A stretch of DNA of 64,000 nt from Sipunculus nudus (taxonomy: Eukaryota; Annelida; Sipuncula; Golfingiida; Sipunculidae), in NCBI GenBank assembly GCA_026874595.1, contig CM049309.1:14430576-14494575 (forward strand). Direction: 5' to 3'. Shown one piece after another: positions 46,616 to 58,669 of the stretch. Made by a program: the position numbers and the translations under genes. Within the stretch, counting starts at the first letter, position 1. Each line of letters starts with the position of its first letter. The notes beneath the pieces are model-generated. The model was not told where the DNA came from, searched no databases, and saw only the letters and a program-made list of their open reading frames with translations.

Positions 46616-47725
46616 GTCCCTTAAGATTTTTTAAGATAAACGGATCCTGCTAAAATCAACAGGAATTCATTTCATCAATGATTTTGGAGTATAAATAATT
46701 CAAGTCCAATGTTACAGTCTTTCATGGCACATTTTTACGAGAAATTTTACTTCACCAATATAAAGGACAGTAAAAGTTCTTGTTTAAACGGATTATGATC
46801 CTAAGATGTCTTTATCAAGATTATAAATGTTGCTTATAACAGTGTGCTAGTATTTCTTTGTGTCTTTTATGTCTTTTGTGTGATAATTTGGAAGGGTTTC
46901 TTACAGGCTAAGATACTACCAAATATAGACGAGTAAAGCTAAGCGTGTCAAGCGTAGGCCTAATTGACGTTTATTTGCTGAGCGCTTTACCAGACCACTT
47001 GAATCAATTACATTCGCCATCTCAGCAGGGTACCGGCTTCCACAACGTGTGTTTGCTGTGACAGACAGCATTGATATAATTCCTTGAAATTTTGAGTAAA
47101 TCTATTCAAAAAACTATTCTGAGACCACAGGGTTTCGACTATATGTTAAGGTAAGGTATTTTCAAATCACATTCATATTTAATAAATGCTCAGAAGCGTA
47201 CATCAGCCCCCGTCTGTTCCCCCCCCCCCACCGCACACACACATCATTACTCATATGGTTGATATACTGTATTTACAGATGTATTCTGATCAATATTAAC
47301 TTTTCTTTATTGTAATATGCTAGTGGTAATTGGATTTTTTAAAAGGTTACTAAACTCTTGTATAAATGCCTTTATTATTTCTTCCTAGCTCCTCTATATT
47401 GTATTTTCAAGAATGATGATAATTTTGCAAATTTATTTAATTTTAACTGTTTAAGGCATATTCAGTGTACATGCGTGCATGATATATAATTAGCAAAATT
47501 CGATCATTTAGTTTCAGGGGCTCCCGGGTAATGGGTTATTCAGTTTTTGGTCCCTCGGCCTCTGCATGTAAATAAATCTGACAGGGTATGATTTATTACA
47601 GATTATGAATGCGTGGTGGTTAATTGCAGGAAATCGCATAGAGAGTAGCCCTAGTATCCAATCACATAGCACGCATGTTCCTACTATCAAGACTGTTGCT
47701 CAGCAACGCTTTCACAGACCTTACT
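46616..47725. other. Intergenic, no gene recognised
   Basis: AT-rich sequence following the GPCR, with a poly-C run at about 47220. Confidence 0.4.
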
Positions 47726-48040
47726 TCAGCGAGCCGCTCTGGCGACTATTTCATGAATAATTATCTAGGCAATTGGACCAATCGAATAGTACATTTGTTC
47801 TACGTGGATACCGTAGTACGTCTGATACTTGTTCTAAACCAAATGTTTTTACATTGCCGGAAGGGCATCGAGATCTTAGCCAATCAAATAAAGCCATATA
47901 AATTTGTGTCCTTGATCAGACGGCGTATGAACAGTGTATTGATTACAGTTAGTTAGATTTAACTGGCAGTTGTGCTTTCGGCTCGACGACTTGCAGGCTT
48001 GTAAATTATTCATGAGATAGATGCCAGAGCGGTTCGCTGA
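47726..48040. mobile_element. 315-bp MITE-like element with about 37-bp inverted ends
   Basis: Left end TCAGCGAGCCGCTCTGGCGA (continuing to 47762) and the reverse complement of the right end (48003-48040, TCAGCGAACCGCTCTGGCAT) match with a few mismatches. The 47675-47956 open frame is repeat sequence. Confidence 0.8.
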
Positions 48041-49128
48041 TATAAACATATATATAAATGTTACCGCATTAACTGGATTAGAGGAATTCGTTTTGACTTC
48101 CTTGCCTTTATTTATCTTATCACTTATTTTGTGACTGATAATGATATAATGGCGTTATAATGTTATTTACCATGTTATTACTTACAATATATAGGAAATA
48201 GAAATAAAACCACTAAACCATGTAGGTGTAAATAAACAGGCGTTACATCCCTCTTGTTCAAACGGATGCATATACATTTAAAAAGAATGGATTAACCAGA
48301 GGCGGATCCAGGGTTCAAGAAACGGAGGGTCCACCCAATGAGGACTTGGAGCCCTGCGCGGGCCGGAATTTAGAGCCCGACCCGCATTTACAAAAACCCA
48401 CCCCGCACCGCCCCGCGCCTATGATGAATTAATCGACCCGAACCCGCACCCACATTTAGCTCTCAGCCCGCACGGCCCGCATTTATACCAAAAGGTCAGC
48501 CCGCATTCAACCCGCTATAATAAGCATAAGGGAAAACCAAAATGGTAGCCAAGTAAACAAAATATCATGTATTATCATATATTTAAAATGAAAGACCATG
48601 TTTTTTGGGTAGATAGTGTACGTTACCATCTTTTGCTGATGTTATGACTTTTCCCGTTTTTTTTTCAACGGTAAGGACAGTGTCATAGAATTACCATTTT
48701 TTTAAGAATTGCGTCTTACCAAAATATATTTATTTACTGCAATATGAAATATATATATATATAAATGATCCCGCATTTACTGGATAAGAGGAATTTGTTT
48801 TGATCTCCTTACCTTTATTTATATCATCACTTATTTTGTGACTGAAAATTATATAACGGCGTAATTGGTATAAAGGAAACAGAAATAAAACCATTAAACC
48901 GCATTTACAAAAACCCACCCCGCACCGCCCCGCGCCTATGATGAATTAATCGACCCGAACCCGCACCCACATTTAGCTCTCAGCCCGCACGGCCCGCATT
49001 TATACCAAAAGGTCAGCCCGCATTCAACCCGCTATAATAAGCATAAGGGAAAACCAAAATGGTAGCCAAGTAAACAAAATATCATGTATTATCATATATT
49101 TAAAATGAAAGACCATGTTTTTTGGGTA
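48041..49128. repeat. Tandem array of about 517-bp units (first part)
   Basis: 48384-48900 and 48901-49128 are near-identical at an offset of exactly 517 bases. A more diverged unit tail is at 48041-48220. Units contain CCCGCACCGCCCCGCGCC, AAGCATAAGGGAAAACCAAAATGG and ACTTATTTTGTGACTGA. The ends GGAGCCCTGCGCGGGCC resemble hAT-type termini, but this is not established. Confidence 0.88.
49127..49128. repeat. TA target-site duplication, left
   Basis: TA before the element; the matching TA is at 56115-56116. The single TA of the empty site is at 48610-48611. Confidence 0.9.
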
Positions 49129-49490
49129 CACTGTTAAAAGTTGCACGTAAAATAACGGTGCTTTGCACCGGCAGCAAAGTTGACAGTGCAATGCACCGTT
49201 ATTTTACGTGCAAAGAAATAACGCAGTGCGTTAAATAACGTCGCATTGCACCGTAATTTTACAGCGCTTTGGGACGTAAATAAACGGTGCTTAGCCACGG
49301 GAAATAACGGGCATCTGTTATTTTACGGGACAATATGCCGTTATTTTACAGTGCTAAGAGACGTGAATAAACAGTGATTTAAACTGGAATCAGGGCATTG
49401 CACCGTTATTTCACGGTGCTTTGATATGTAGAATAACAAAACATTACTTTAATAAATAACAGTGCTTTGCACTTGGAGCTATACACTGTT

Positions 49491-51779
49491 ACAGGTTTCC
49501 ATAATCTTTCTCAAAACGTTTCTGTCTTGTCACTCCGGACGAACCCTTTATTTGTATCTGTGTACTTCAGGTTTCTCATAACATGTTTACCAGTAAAAAT
49601 ATTACGAACGAAGTCAGACCACCTTATGATGATAGAGTTGTAACTTTCTGTTTGACAGTCAAGTGTCCCGAAAATCAAATCAGGATATCCACAGAGGGAA
49701 TTAAATGCATCTTGGCTAATTTGGGAAATGGCATTAAAAATGCATGCTCACACATAATATCACACCACTTCTTTATTGTATGAAATATTCAACAGATCAT
49801 CAACATGTACAACACGTGTACTTAATGTATATAGATATTCAGATTATACTGATCTTCCAAAAGGCATCATTAGGAAGCAAACATATTTAAACATTTTGAC
49901 CACACTGCCTGGCAGTTAAATCGTCTCCAACTAAACATATAACATTTGGCAATTAGTGCAATATTATTATGATTACTATTATGAATGCTGTGTGTTATCT
50001 CATTAAGGTTGCTGATCTTTTTAACAATGGGGCCCAAATCTATTTATAATGTGTCTTTGAAAAATAGATAAAAGTGCATCAATAAATTTATAGTGTTGTA
50101 AATTAATGGTATCTTTAAAGTAAAAGATGGTCAGAACACAAGTCAAACAATTGAAATGGATTTAACTTATATGTCACCAAATCTTTCTACAGTAAAGGCA
50201 TCTACTTTGTGTGAAGCTTCTGATAATGAATTCCAAAATAAAGGTCCTTGGTAAATAAATGATTTTTGCATCAATTAAATTCGAACTGGAGGGAGTTGAA
50301 GAGAATGCCTACACTGTAACAAGGGTGCAAATGTAAACGTTTTTCCATTAAAAATAATAAGATAACTAGATATTTCTTGGCACCGCAGGTGCCATAGTAT
50401 CGCCAGACAATTAATCCCCCCCCCCCCCTTTAAGAATAGGCCTCCCATCTTCAGCAACAATTAATATCAGACCACACTCATAGAAAAGGTCATTCTCATA
50501 GAAAAGGTCATGATCCAAATTTCAATATAGATCATCCCCTAACCCATGTCTATGTATATGCAAGAAATCTGTCCATTAGTTTTTGACTTATAATGCTCAC
50601 AGTACTGATAAATGGCAATGATGGGGTATTAAACGGCACAAAACAAGTAAAAGAATAACAGGTGGCGCCACCTGTTTCCGGTACATGACAATACTTTCCA
50701 AGATCTTCGAACATGTTGATTTTTGGACCAATGCATGCATCCCTTATTGAGATATTAATGATTTTGTGCAATTTTCACCATATATGGCAATATTCAAGGT
50801 CAAGGCCACTCTAATAGGAAAGGTCATGACCCCAATTTATATATACATTATCCCATAACCAATGTCTATGTATATGCATAATATGAAAGAAATCTGTCCA
50901 TTAGTTTTTGACTTATAATGCTCACAGGTTATAAATGTACTGTTAAGTGGCAATGATGGGGTATTAAACGGCACGAAAACAAGTAAAAGAATAACAGGTG
51001 GCACCACCTGTTTCCGGTACATGACATTACTATCCAAGATCTTCGGTCAAGTTGATTTTTGGACTAATACATGCATCCCTTATTGAGAAATTAATGATTT
51101 TGTGTGATTTTCACCATATATGGCAATATTCAAGGTCAAGGCCACTCTCATAGGAAAGGTCATGACCCCAATTTAAATAAACATCATCCCATAACCCATA
51201 TCTATGTATTTGCATAATATGAAAGAAATCTGTCCATTATTTTTTTACTTATAATGCTCACAGTACTGTCAAGTAGCAATTTTGGGGATATTAAACGGCA
51301 TGAAAACAAGTAAAGAATAATAGGTGGCGCCACCAGTTTCTGGAACATGACAACCCTATCCATGATCTTCGATCAACTTGATTTTGGGATCAATCCATGC
51401 AAGTTTTCTTGAGATATTTAAGAATTTGTGTGATTTTCCCCAAAATTGAAATAATTAAAGGTCAAGGTCACTCTCCTAGTTGAGGTCATGACCTCATTTT
51501 AAATAGGCGTCGTCCTCTCACCCATATCTATACATATACCAAGTTTGGTAAAGATCCGTGAAATATTTTTTGAGTTATTGTGTCCATAAGAAATCTCTGC
51601 GGCGGCGGCGGCGGCGGCGGCGGTGCGACCGTGCCTAAACCATAGTATCTCCAGACTATGTCTGGCGATACAATTACCTGATTTAATTAAGGTACTTAAA
51701 CACAAGAATATTAAAAGTGAAATAGTCGTTAACTGATATTTCCTATATTGTTGAATATATTATAGAGGAAAATGCAGCA
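49491..51779. other. Element interior without recognised exons
   Basis: 49500-50480 is AT-rich with a poly-C at about 50417. From 50490 to 51690 it is filled by family A-related repeats. This may be the 3' flank or UTR of the internal gene. Confidence 0.4.
50490..51690. repeat. Repeat array related to family A, with ACAGGTGGCGCCACCTGT palindrome and GGC triplet run
   Basis: Three units of about 345 bp carry ACAGGTGGCGCCACCTGT (or CACC variant), CATGACAA/T, GATCTTCG and AAGGTCAAGGCCACTCTCATAG. The last is followed by a (CGG)n run at about 51598-51622 and the inverted CATAGTATCTCCAGAC / GTCTGGCGATAC motif. Confidence 0.85.
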
Positions 51780-52042
51780 TTAAAACATTAAATCTGACCA
51801 ACAAGCTCTATTGACAGTGGGAGGGCAGTTAGAGGTGCATTCAATGACCCCAAAATCAAGAAACCTGAAGGTCTTTTTAGTCCCTTGGGATACTCCAGGG
51901 TAAATATCCAAAATGACGCATAGCAAGCCTCCAGTGGAAGTAGAAATAACTTGCATGGGTTGAGTTTCTGGCCATCCACCATATGTTACACTGATGTTAC
52001 AGTCCCCATCTTGAACATTCACAGGTGTTGGAGATCTCATTC
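51780..52042 (-). CDS. Element gene, terminal exon
   Basis: 263 nt, phase 1 in, TAA at 51782-51780. Encodes GMRSPTPVNVQDGDC, a run of small hydrophobic and Thr/Ser residues (VISTSTGGLLCVILDIYPGV), then IECTSNCPP. The upstream AT-rich intron translated in frame imitates a signal peptide. Confidence 0.68.
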
Positions 52043-52596
52043 CTTGCATACATAATAATAAACAGAAAAGAGAGATTGTAAATGTAAGAAACATGAGAGA
52101 AATATGCAAGACTATAGTTCAGTGCAATTATCCCTTTAATTTTTATATTTTTTTAGATTTTTTTCAAAGTCTGACGCTCTATCAATTTACATTACAGAAA
52201 ATAAACTTTTGTTCTTTCTTCACAAAATTTAAACAATAACTACAAAAATAGTTTTCTTATGGTCAATGGGAACCTTTAGAAGTGAAAATAATTATACATT
52301 ATTATATCAAATATATCTTTACATTTTCATTACAGACAATAACTGGCCAAGATTTTGTTCTATCTCCACAAAAAATTAACAATTTCAACATTTTTCTTTA
52401 TATATGTATTTACTTAAAAAAGGTTAAAACTATCTTTAATACTTGCTGAATATATTAACACAAATATAATAGTTTTGAAAGAATTACCTCTCCTCCATCT
52501 GCAATCCCATATTATCCTTGCATTCTCCAAACAGTGAAGGCAGTATCCTGTATATAGGACCTTTACTTCTGCAAATACAAATACACAGACAATGCA

Positions 52597-52667
<71 letters not shown>

Positions 52668-54685
52668 GTGATACAAATCAGTTTTAAAATCATACTCAAT
52701 GACTGAAAGTTGATCGATTAATAATCAATTTTTTTCATTTTATGTGCCATATTATTAACATAAAATCTGTTGTATAGATACCTAAATATTGACAGAGTAA
52801 ATTAAGCCTAGCATGTACATCACACTGAAAGGTCAAGACTATACTTGTTAATACTTATTCACTGCATAAAGATAACATTAATACTGTTTCCTGTTAAGTG
52901 TCCATCTTTCTAAAATCTATGAGAGAGTTAGAATATTTCATTGGAATAAAGAGACTTCTTTTGAATGTGCACACCTGATCGTATATGAAAGCTTATGGAA
53001 AAAAATACATGATTTGATGATTTAATTATGAAATGTCCTTTTCCAGAATGATTTCTACCGACAATAGACCTGACGATGTATTTTTAAAGGCACAAATGAA
53101 AGTATGTGTAAATATGAAGTAATTAACAGTAAGGCTATGGGCCTGGATTTTATTTATTGTAACTGTAAATAATTATATTATGAATATTTAATAACCAGAA
53201 TATCTGCAATGTTTTATAGGGAGTAAACATGTTCCAAACTGCATACAATTAAAAAAAAATAGCCAATAATCAGCAGGTTTGACAAATGACACTGTAAGGT
53301 TAGAGATGGTCAGGTTAGCGTGGCTCAGCTCCAAGCAGCAAGCCGAAAAGTTTATTAGAATAAAAATGAATGGAGAGAATGAGAAACAGGCAGGCGAATT
53401 TATCACTGCTAATGTTCAATATGTAAGATACTTGTTTCACAGATTATTAAACTCATCAGCTTATTCAAATTGCCATGGACTTTACAAAAGAAAATATGAT
53501 CAAATTCAAACTTACCTTGGTGTACCTTTTCTGCATTGTTCTCTGCTAGGAATTTACCCTGCAACTGCTTGCCAGTGTAGTTGTGCACCTTGCACATCTT
53601 GCATTTGTACTTTGTTCACAGCTCTAAGTTTGGAAAGGCGTAGAACATTTACGTCATCTTTCCTCTAATCATTGATGCATGTATGGCTCTCTGAACACCT
53701 GCATAAGTAGAACAAATTCTAGGAGTATATAAAAACAGAACTGATAAACATGTAACCAACGAAAGACAATATCAGCACCAGGCATATTAATAATATTTAC
53801 AAAGTGCAGGTATATAAATTAATAAACAAAAGTGCTATATTGCATATAAAAATGGTAAATATTGGGTCAACAAATGTTTTTACTCAGTGTATAAACAGAA
53901 AGGTGCAAAAACAGCATCACATGTGTTCAAGGATTTATAAATAGGAAGAAAATATATGCAGTACAGCCTTTATATTACAAAATGATGTAACATTTGTAAT
54001 TGCATTTACATATACTAGCTATTATAATATAACAAGGGCTACAGGCATAATGCAAACCTGCGTAATCTTTCCGGGTTCCCTGATGATAAACTTGACTATT
54101 ATTTGAAAAGTAATTATTTTTTAATGTGTGACAAGTACATGTATAAAGCAAGTACTACCAATTTTGAATCTTAGTACAAATTTAAATGTGCTCAGTCTGA
54201 TGCATACTGATGGATGAGATGTGGTATACCCCATTACAAAGGCCTATATATGTGAGTGAGGGGGTGTCAAAAACCCCATCCAACCCCCATTATGAATGGA
54301 AATTGCAACCCTGTGCAACAGAGGTGGGGGGGGGGGGGGGTCTCTGGCAAATTTTTAGTTGAGCAAACCTGGACATTACAGATGGTTTCACTAGGCCTTG
54401 CTAGAACAATTTGTGTGTGTGTGTGGGGGGGGGGGGGGGGATCAATGAGCTATGTTTTCCAACAAAAGTTCAATAACTTTAGTACTGGTATCAGTGAACC
54501 ACAGTGACAGAGGTGGTGTCTTCCCTGTAGCTCAAATGACTTACAGTCAGCTGAGCTAAAAAGGCAGTATATTATTATGTGATGTTTAAACTTACATAAT
54601 TCCTATTCTTAAGAAATAGAAAAGTTGCCATGATGGTATCCAAATCTTCTTTGAATTTGCCACACTGATGGAAATGCTTGACCAT
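51780..54685 (-). CDS. Unknown 175-aa Cys-containing protein encoded inside the 7-kb element (four coding exons)
   Basis: Exons 54685-54596, 53609-53516, 52568-52488 and 52042-51780 join in phases 0, 1 and 1 into one open frame of 176 codons. Donors are GTAAGT, GTAAGT and GTAATT; acceptors are AACAAAG (weak), TTTGCAG and GCAAG. The start ATG is in AAAATGG context, a good Kozak match. Features are MVKHFHQCGKF, a CKMC pair (exon 2), a CLHC pair followed by a single Cys in IIWDCRW (exon 3), and a Cys-containing exon 4 ending NRACWSDLMF. The spaced CxxC pairs could bind zinc. No family recognised; function not assigned. A GTAAAA donor at about 55811 may end a 5'UTR exon. Gene within a transposon: captured host gene or element-specific protein. 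Confidence 0.65.
52488..52568 (-). CDS. Element gene, exon 3
   Basis: 81 nt, phase 1-1, acceptor GTATTTGCAG, donor GTAATT. Encodes VLYTGYCLHCLENARIIWDC, followed by RWRR. Confidence 0.68.
52600..52665. repeat. (TA)n microsatellite
   Basis: Uninterrupted TA dinucleotides within an intron of the element gene. Confidence 0.98.
53516..53609 (-). CDS. Element gene, exon 2
   Basis: 94 nt, phase 0 in and 1 out at CAAG|GTAAGT. Encodes YKCKMCKVHNYTGKQLQG. The stronger-looking upstream acceptor AAACTTAG would introduce a TGA in this frame, so the start at 53609 is preferred. Confidence 0.6.
54515..54562 (+). repeat. Dispersed repeat family A, 3' tail only
   Basis: CTGTAGCTCAAATGACTTACAGTCAGCTGAGCTAAAAA within an intron of the element gene. 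Confidence 0.8.
54596..54685 (-). CDS. Element gene, first coding exon
   Basis: The exon begins at 54688 after acceptor TATGTTTTCAG. The ATG at 54685-54683 opens 30 codons (MVKHFHQCGKFKEDLDTIMA...) to donor TAT|GTAAGT. Confidence 0.65.
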
Positions 54686-55063
54686 TTTCTGAAAACATAA
54701 ACAGTATTTGGCTGTGCCTTAGCAGCCTTAATTTTCAGGCTCTCTCTCCCTCTCTCTCTCTCTCTCAAAAAGACAGGCTAAAATGTTCGCACTTTGGCTA
54801 GCATGGTATGTTTTTTTTCTTGTAAAACATGTTAAGAGATTTAGGAAATTGTCTCAAAGCTGTTAATTATTTGTTTAGTTTGTGTTTACTCTCTGTTTAA
54901 GCATCTGTTAAAAATATTTTTAAAAAAATAAAGAGACTTTGATATCTTAAATTCTCTGGTTGACATGTAAGTGGGAAAACCTTATTCAAGGCCTCATTTA
55001 AAATCTAATAAATAAATAATTCAAAACTGTTTTCAGTGGTGCCTTTACCAATATTTCACCTTT

Positions 55064-55067
<4 letters not shown>

Positions 55068-55113
<46 letters not shown>
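55068..55113. repeat. (TA)n microsatellite
   Basis: Uninterrupted TA dinucleotides. Confidence 0.98.
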
Positions 55114-55116
<3 letters not shown>

Positions 55117-56114
55117 CATGTATATTTATACCATTCATGCATGATATACACCCAGACATGGCCAGGTGTGTGTGTTAGTGGGTTGGAGGGGGGGGGGGGT
55201 TTGCTTCCTTTTTCCTAATTGGCAATTCCCTGAAACTAAAAAAGCCTTTATCATTAATGATAAACATTGGCATCAATGCAGGGAATGGGGGTTATATATC
55301 CCCCCCCCACTTTTTTAACAAGGGGGGATTGGTCAATGTAATCATCCCCAACACTGATATTGAGCAAGTAACAATTACTTTTATATATTGGACATGTAAT
55401 ATATTAATAATTAGAAAACTTGACTTTGTTTCCATTTCTGAGTTAACTGAAATATAAGGTTATCTTATAATCTAAACATGGTTTAGAGTTGACATTTAAT
55501 GGAAACATAAAACCTGCACTTAATTAATATATAATATCAACAACATCACACAAATGTCACACATTATAAAAGGTGTATATATATAATATATATACACAAT
55601 ATATATTTCCATTTCAATCACTCTTCTACCCCTGCCAGTGACAGTCGCCTCCCCCCCCCCCCCCCCCCCCCCCAAACTGAGGGAACACACGAACGAGACT
55701 GGCCTCGTACCACTATACCATTACCAACGTACACTATACACCAGTATTAGAATAACAACTAACACAGTAAACAGATTTATGCCTACATATTAAAGAAGAA
55801 CATTTTACCAATGAAGATGCTGGGTAACTTCTGCGACTTTCAGCAGCCAGCAGACGGACAAAAATGGCTTCTCTTCCCGCCGTGGAGTCAAAAGATCCAG
55901 GATGTTGACGTCATGAGTGGCCCCGCTGATCACATGACGCGCGGTTTATATCATCTGTACCGTCTGCTTTACACACGTGTCACACCATTTTCACAGACGC
56001 TCATCATTTTACGTTGCATTTGCGCGTTATTCAACGCACAAGAGCGTCTACATTGCAGAGCGGCGTAAATTTACAGTCTTATGCGCCGTTATTTTACGGT
56101 AATTTTTAACAGTG

Positions 56115-56960
56115 TAGATAGTGTACGTTACCATCTTTTGCTGATGTTATGACTTTTCCCGTTTTTTTTTCAACGGTAAGGACAGTGTCATAGAATTACC
56201 ATTTTTTTAAGAATTGCGACTTACCAAAATATATTTATTTACTGCAATATGAAATATATATATATATAAATGATCCCGCATTTACTGGATAAGAGGAATT
56301 TGTTTTGATCTCCTTACCTTTATTTATATCATCACTTATTTTGTGACTGAAAATTATATAACGGCGTAATTGGTATAAAGGAAACAGAAATAAAACCATT
56401 AAACCATGGTTTTAACAAGGGCGGATCCAGGGTATAAGAAAAGGAGGTTCCATCCCTTAAGGACTAGAGCCGTGCGCAGACCGGAATTTAGAGCCCGCAC
56501 CCGCCCCGCAAAACAAACCTTAAGCCCGCAATCGCCACGCCCCGCAGTTGTAAAAACACCCCGTCGCCGCCCCGGGCCTATTAAGAATAAATCGATCCGC
56601 AACCGCCCCTCACATTTAGCTCTCAACCCGCACCCGCTCCGAAATTTTCACCAAAAAGTCAGCCCGCATTCAACCCGCTAAAAAACATAAGGGACAACCA
56701 AAATGGTAGCCAAGTAAATAAAATATTATTTATTTTAATATATTTATAATAACGACCATATTTTGTGAGTAGAGAGTGTTACCATGTTTTGCTGATGTTA
56801 TGAATTTTCCCGTTTTTTCAATGGTAAGGAAAGTGTCATGGAATTACCATTTTTATATTTTTAAGAATTACAACTTACCAAAATACATTTATTCACTGCC
56901 ATATAAGTGAAAATTTAAGTAACTGGGACACAATAATAAAATATTGCCTTTGTGTCTACT
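56115..56960. repeat. Tandem array of about 517-bp units (continuation after the insertion)
   Basis: 56117-56406 continues the interrupted unit and differs from 48612-48900 by about one base (GCGACTTACC versus GCGTCTTACC). From 56413 a more diverged unit follows with GGCGGATCCAGGG, GAATTTAGAGCCCGC and AAGCATAAGGG-like landmarks. Confidence 0.88.
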
Positions 56961-58357
56961 CAAATATATTCAGATATTTAGCTTTATAACAGCATAATAA
57001 TAAAAGTTTAAACATAATTTCAAAGCATACTGCATGCTGTGTGCTTTATATTCGCAGTGCTAATCTTTCGCGAATTCTTGATTTTGAACGTTTCACGAGG
57101 CTTCAATTTTCGTGCTTGCACCAGAACCTTTAAAATCTAAATAAGACAGTATCTGTGTTAACTATAAAATGAAAATAAATCCTACAATATACTTCACTCA
57201 TTTCTGTTACTGTCATTATATTATGACCCGCGTGTCAAAGTTGACAGCATACATTACATTAATTAATGTGTTTACATGGGCCAGTACCGATACCATGCAC
57301 AGATTAGACTGGTGATTAACGAACCATGTTTTCAAATGTGTGATAACTAGTTTGCTTGTGCAGATGCATCATTATTCATTTAATTTAATGAGGCATCTTA
57401 TTCCCGAAGGTTTCATAAGTTATTTCACATTAGCGAATATATCGTGAAATTAAACCCTCGTGAACGAAAAGGTAACTACAGTATGCTGCTATACTGAAAT
57501 ATAAAATAATACTCAAGCATAAAGCAATTATTTTCTATTAAGTGCCTATAGAGTTACACTACTCGTCACTAGCTGCAGTAGCTATAGAGGACAGTACTTG
57601 CTCACCAAGTAGTAGTTAGACATTGATATATTTGTATAAAATGTTTTCGGGGGGGGGGGGGGGGTAACGGTAGTACCGGTAATATGAAAAGATAAATGTT
57701 AGTAAACTTTAATCTATTCCTGTTAAACCCATACACTGACTAAGTGTTGTTACAACACTATGCAAATGTTTCTTTTCTAGGTATAAAGTCAATTTGTTAC
57801 ACAAAATAGATAATGCATCATTAATCTGAAACCTAGATTCTAAACAATTTTCCTTGCACTGGGAGCTGGTCATAACTTTGTATAAAGTTACCTGGCCTGA
57901 TGTAGTATATGGACTGTGTAACCCTGTACTTGTGTCAGATCTTACATATTACATAATATGGCTTACAGGGAATGCAGAGTTAATTAAACCCATGAAACTG
58001 AATGGGTATAGTAATGGGGAAAGGTATACGGGGAAGAAGCCCGGGAACCTTTTGTACCGTCTCAAAAAAATCCTCTCGGAGGACCTGCACACACATATGC
58101 ACATCTGCATTCACTGACTCGGTCGTTGACTATACAAAAACAAGAAGTACGTTAGTTGAACAAACCGATTATATATTTAATCTTACGACACCATACAATA
58201 TATATTTTCAAGCATATGTGACTTATATAACCTGCATGAAGAAACACATATCTAAAGTTAAACACAAACACATATCTAGCAATAACAACTGAATAATAAA
58301 TAATTCACAGAGTTAAAAAACTTCCCTGATGATGGTACATTTTGTACATGTCAAAAA

Positions 58358-58360
<3 letters not shown>
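56961..58360. other. Intergenic, no gene recognised
   Basis: Contains TTTCGCGAA/TCGTGAAATTAAACCCTCGTGAACG segments (57060-57480) resembling the one at 9095-9165, probably MITE relics, and a poly-G at about 57649-57664. Confidence 0.4.
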
Positions 58361-58403
<43 letters not shown>

Positions 58404-58412
58404 GTGTGTGTG
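58361..58412. repeat. (TA)n(TG)n microsatellite
   Basis: TATATA passing into TGTGTG. Confidence 0.96.
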
Positions 58413-58669
58413 TTTAGTTGTATATTTATATGTTCTATATGAATTAACGCTTGTTTAGAAGTCCTGTTCAACACGGTATAAGCAATAGAGAAGCTTCGAC
58501 ACATTTTATAAAACTGCAGAAACAATGTCTAACAGTAACATTATGCACAAACACGTTGCCTTAAATTATAAACTTCATGAATATGATTTTACAATCTATT
58601 TGCTACTAAAATTACATGCAATTAAGTCTTTTGTGATGCGTGACTTCAGGTTTAAAGGCTCTTTGGGTG

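Larger units (their letters stand above)
49129..56114. mobile_element. 6986-bp TIR element inserted in the tandem array, carrying a spliced gene
   Basis: The left end begins CACTGTTAAAAGTTGCACGT. The right end, read in reverse complement, begins CACTGTTAAAAATTACCGTA. Both continue into AAAATAACGG-GC, giving about 33-bp imperfect TIRs. TA flanks both sides. The adjacent array unit (48612 on) continues exactly where 56117 resumes, so the empty site is preserved. Subterminal regions (49140-49480, 55990-56100) are full of CCGTTATTTTACG motifs in both orientations. No DDE transposase was recognised, so the superfamily is open. A minus-strand gene lies inside (51780-54685). Confidence 0.9.

Noticed and set aside
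49583-49783. 66-codon plus-strand frame near the left end of the 7-kb element
   Set aside because: Too short, no splice partners and no recognisable transposase motif.
51780-52109. Apparent secreted protein starting with a hydrophobic leader at 52109 (minus)
   Set aside because: The leader is the pyrimidine-rich intron end before the 52042 acceptor. Reading it as a signal peptide ignores the phase-consistent upstream exons, although it cannot be fully excluded.
53279-53668. 129-codon plus-strand frame with Cys-rich end
   Set aside because: It is antisense to the spliced exon 53516-53609, whose phase chain on the minus strand is far better supported.
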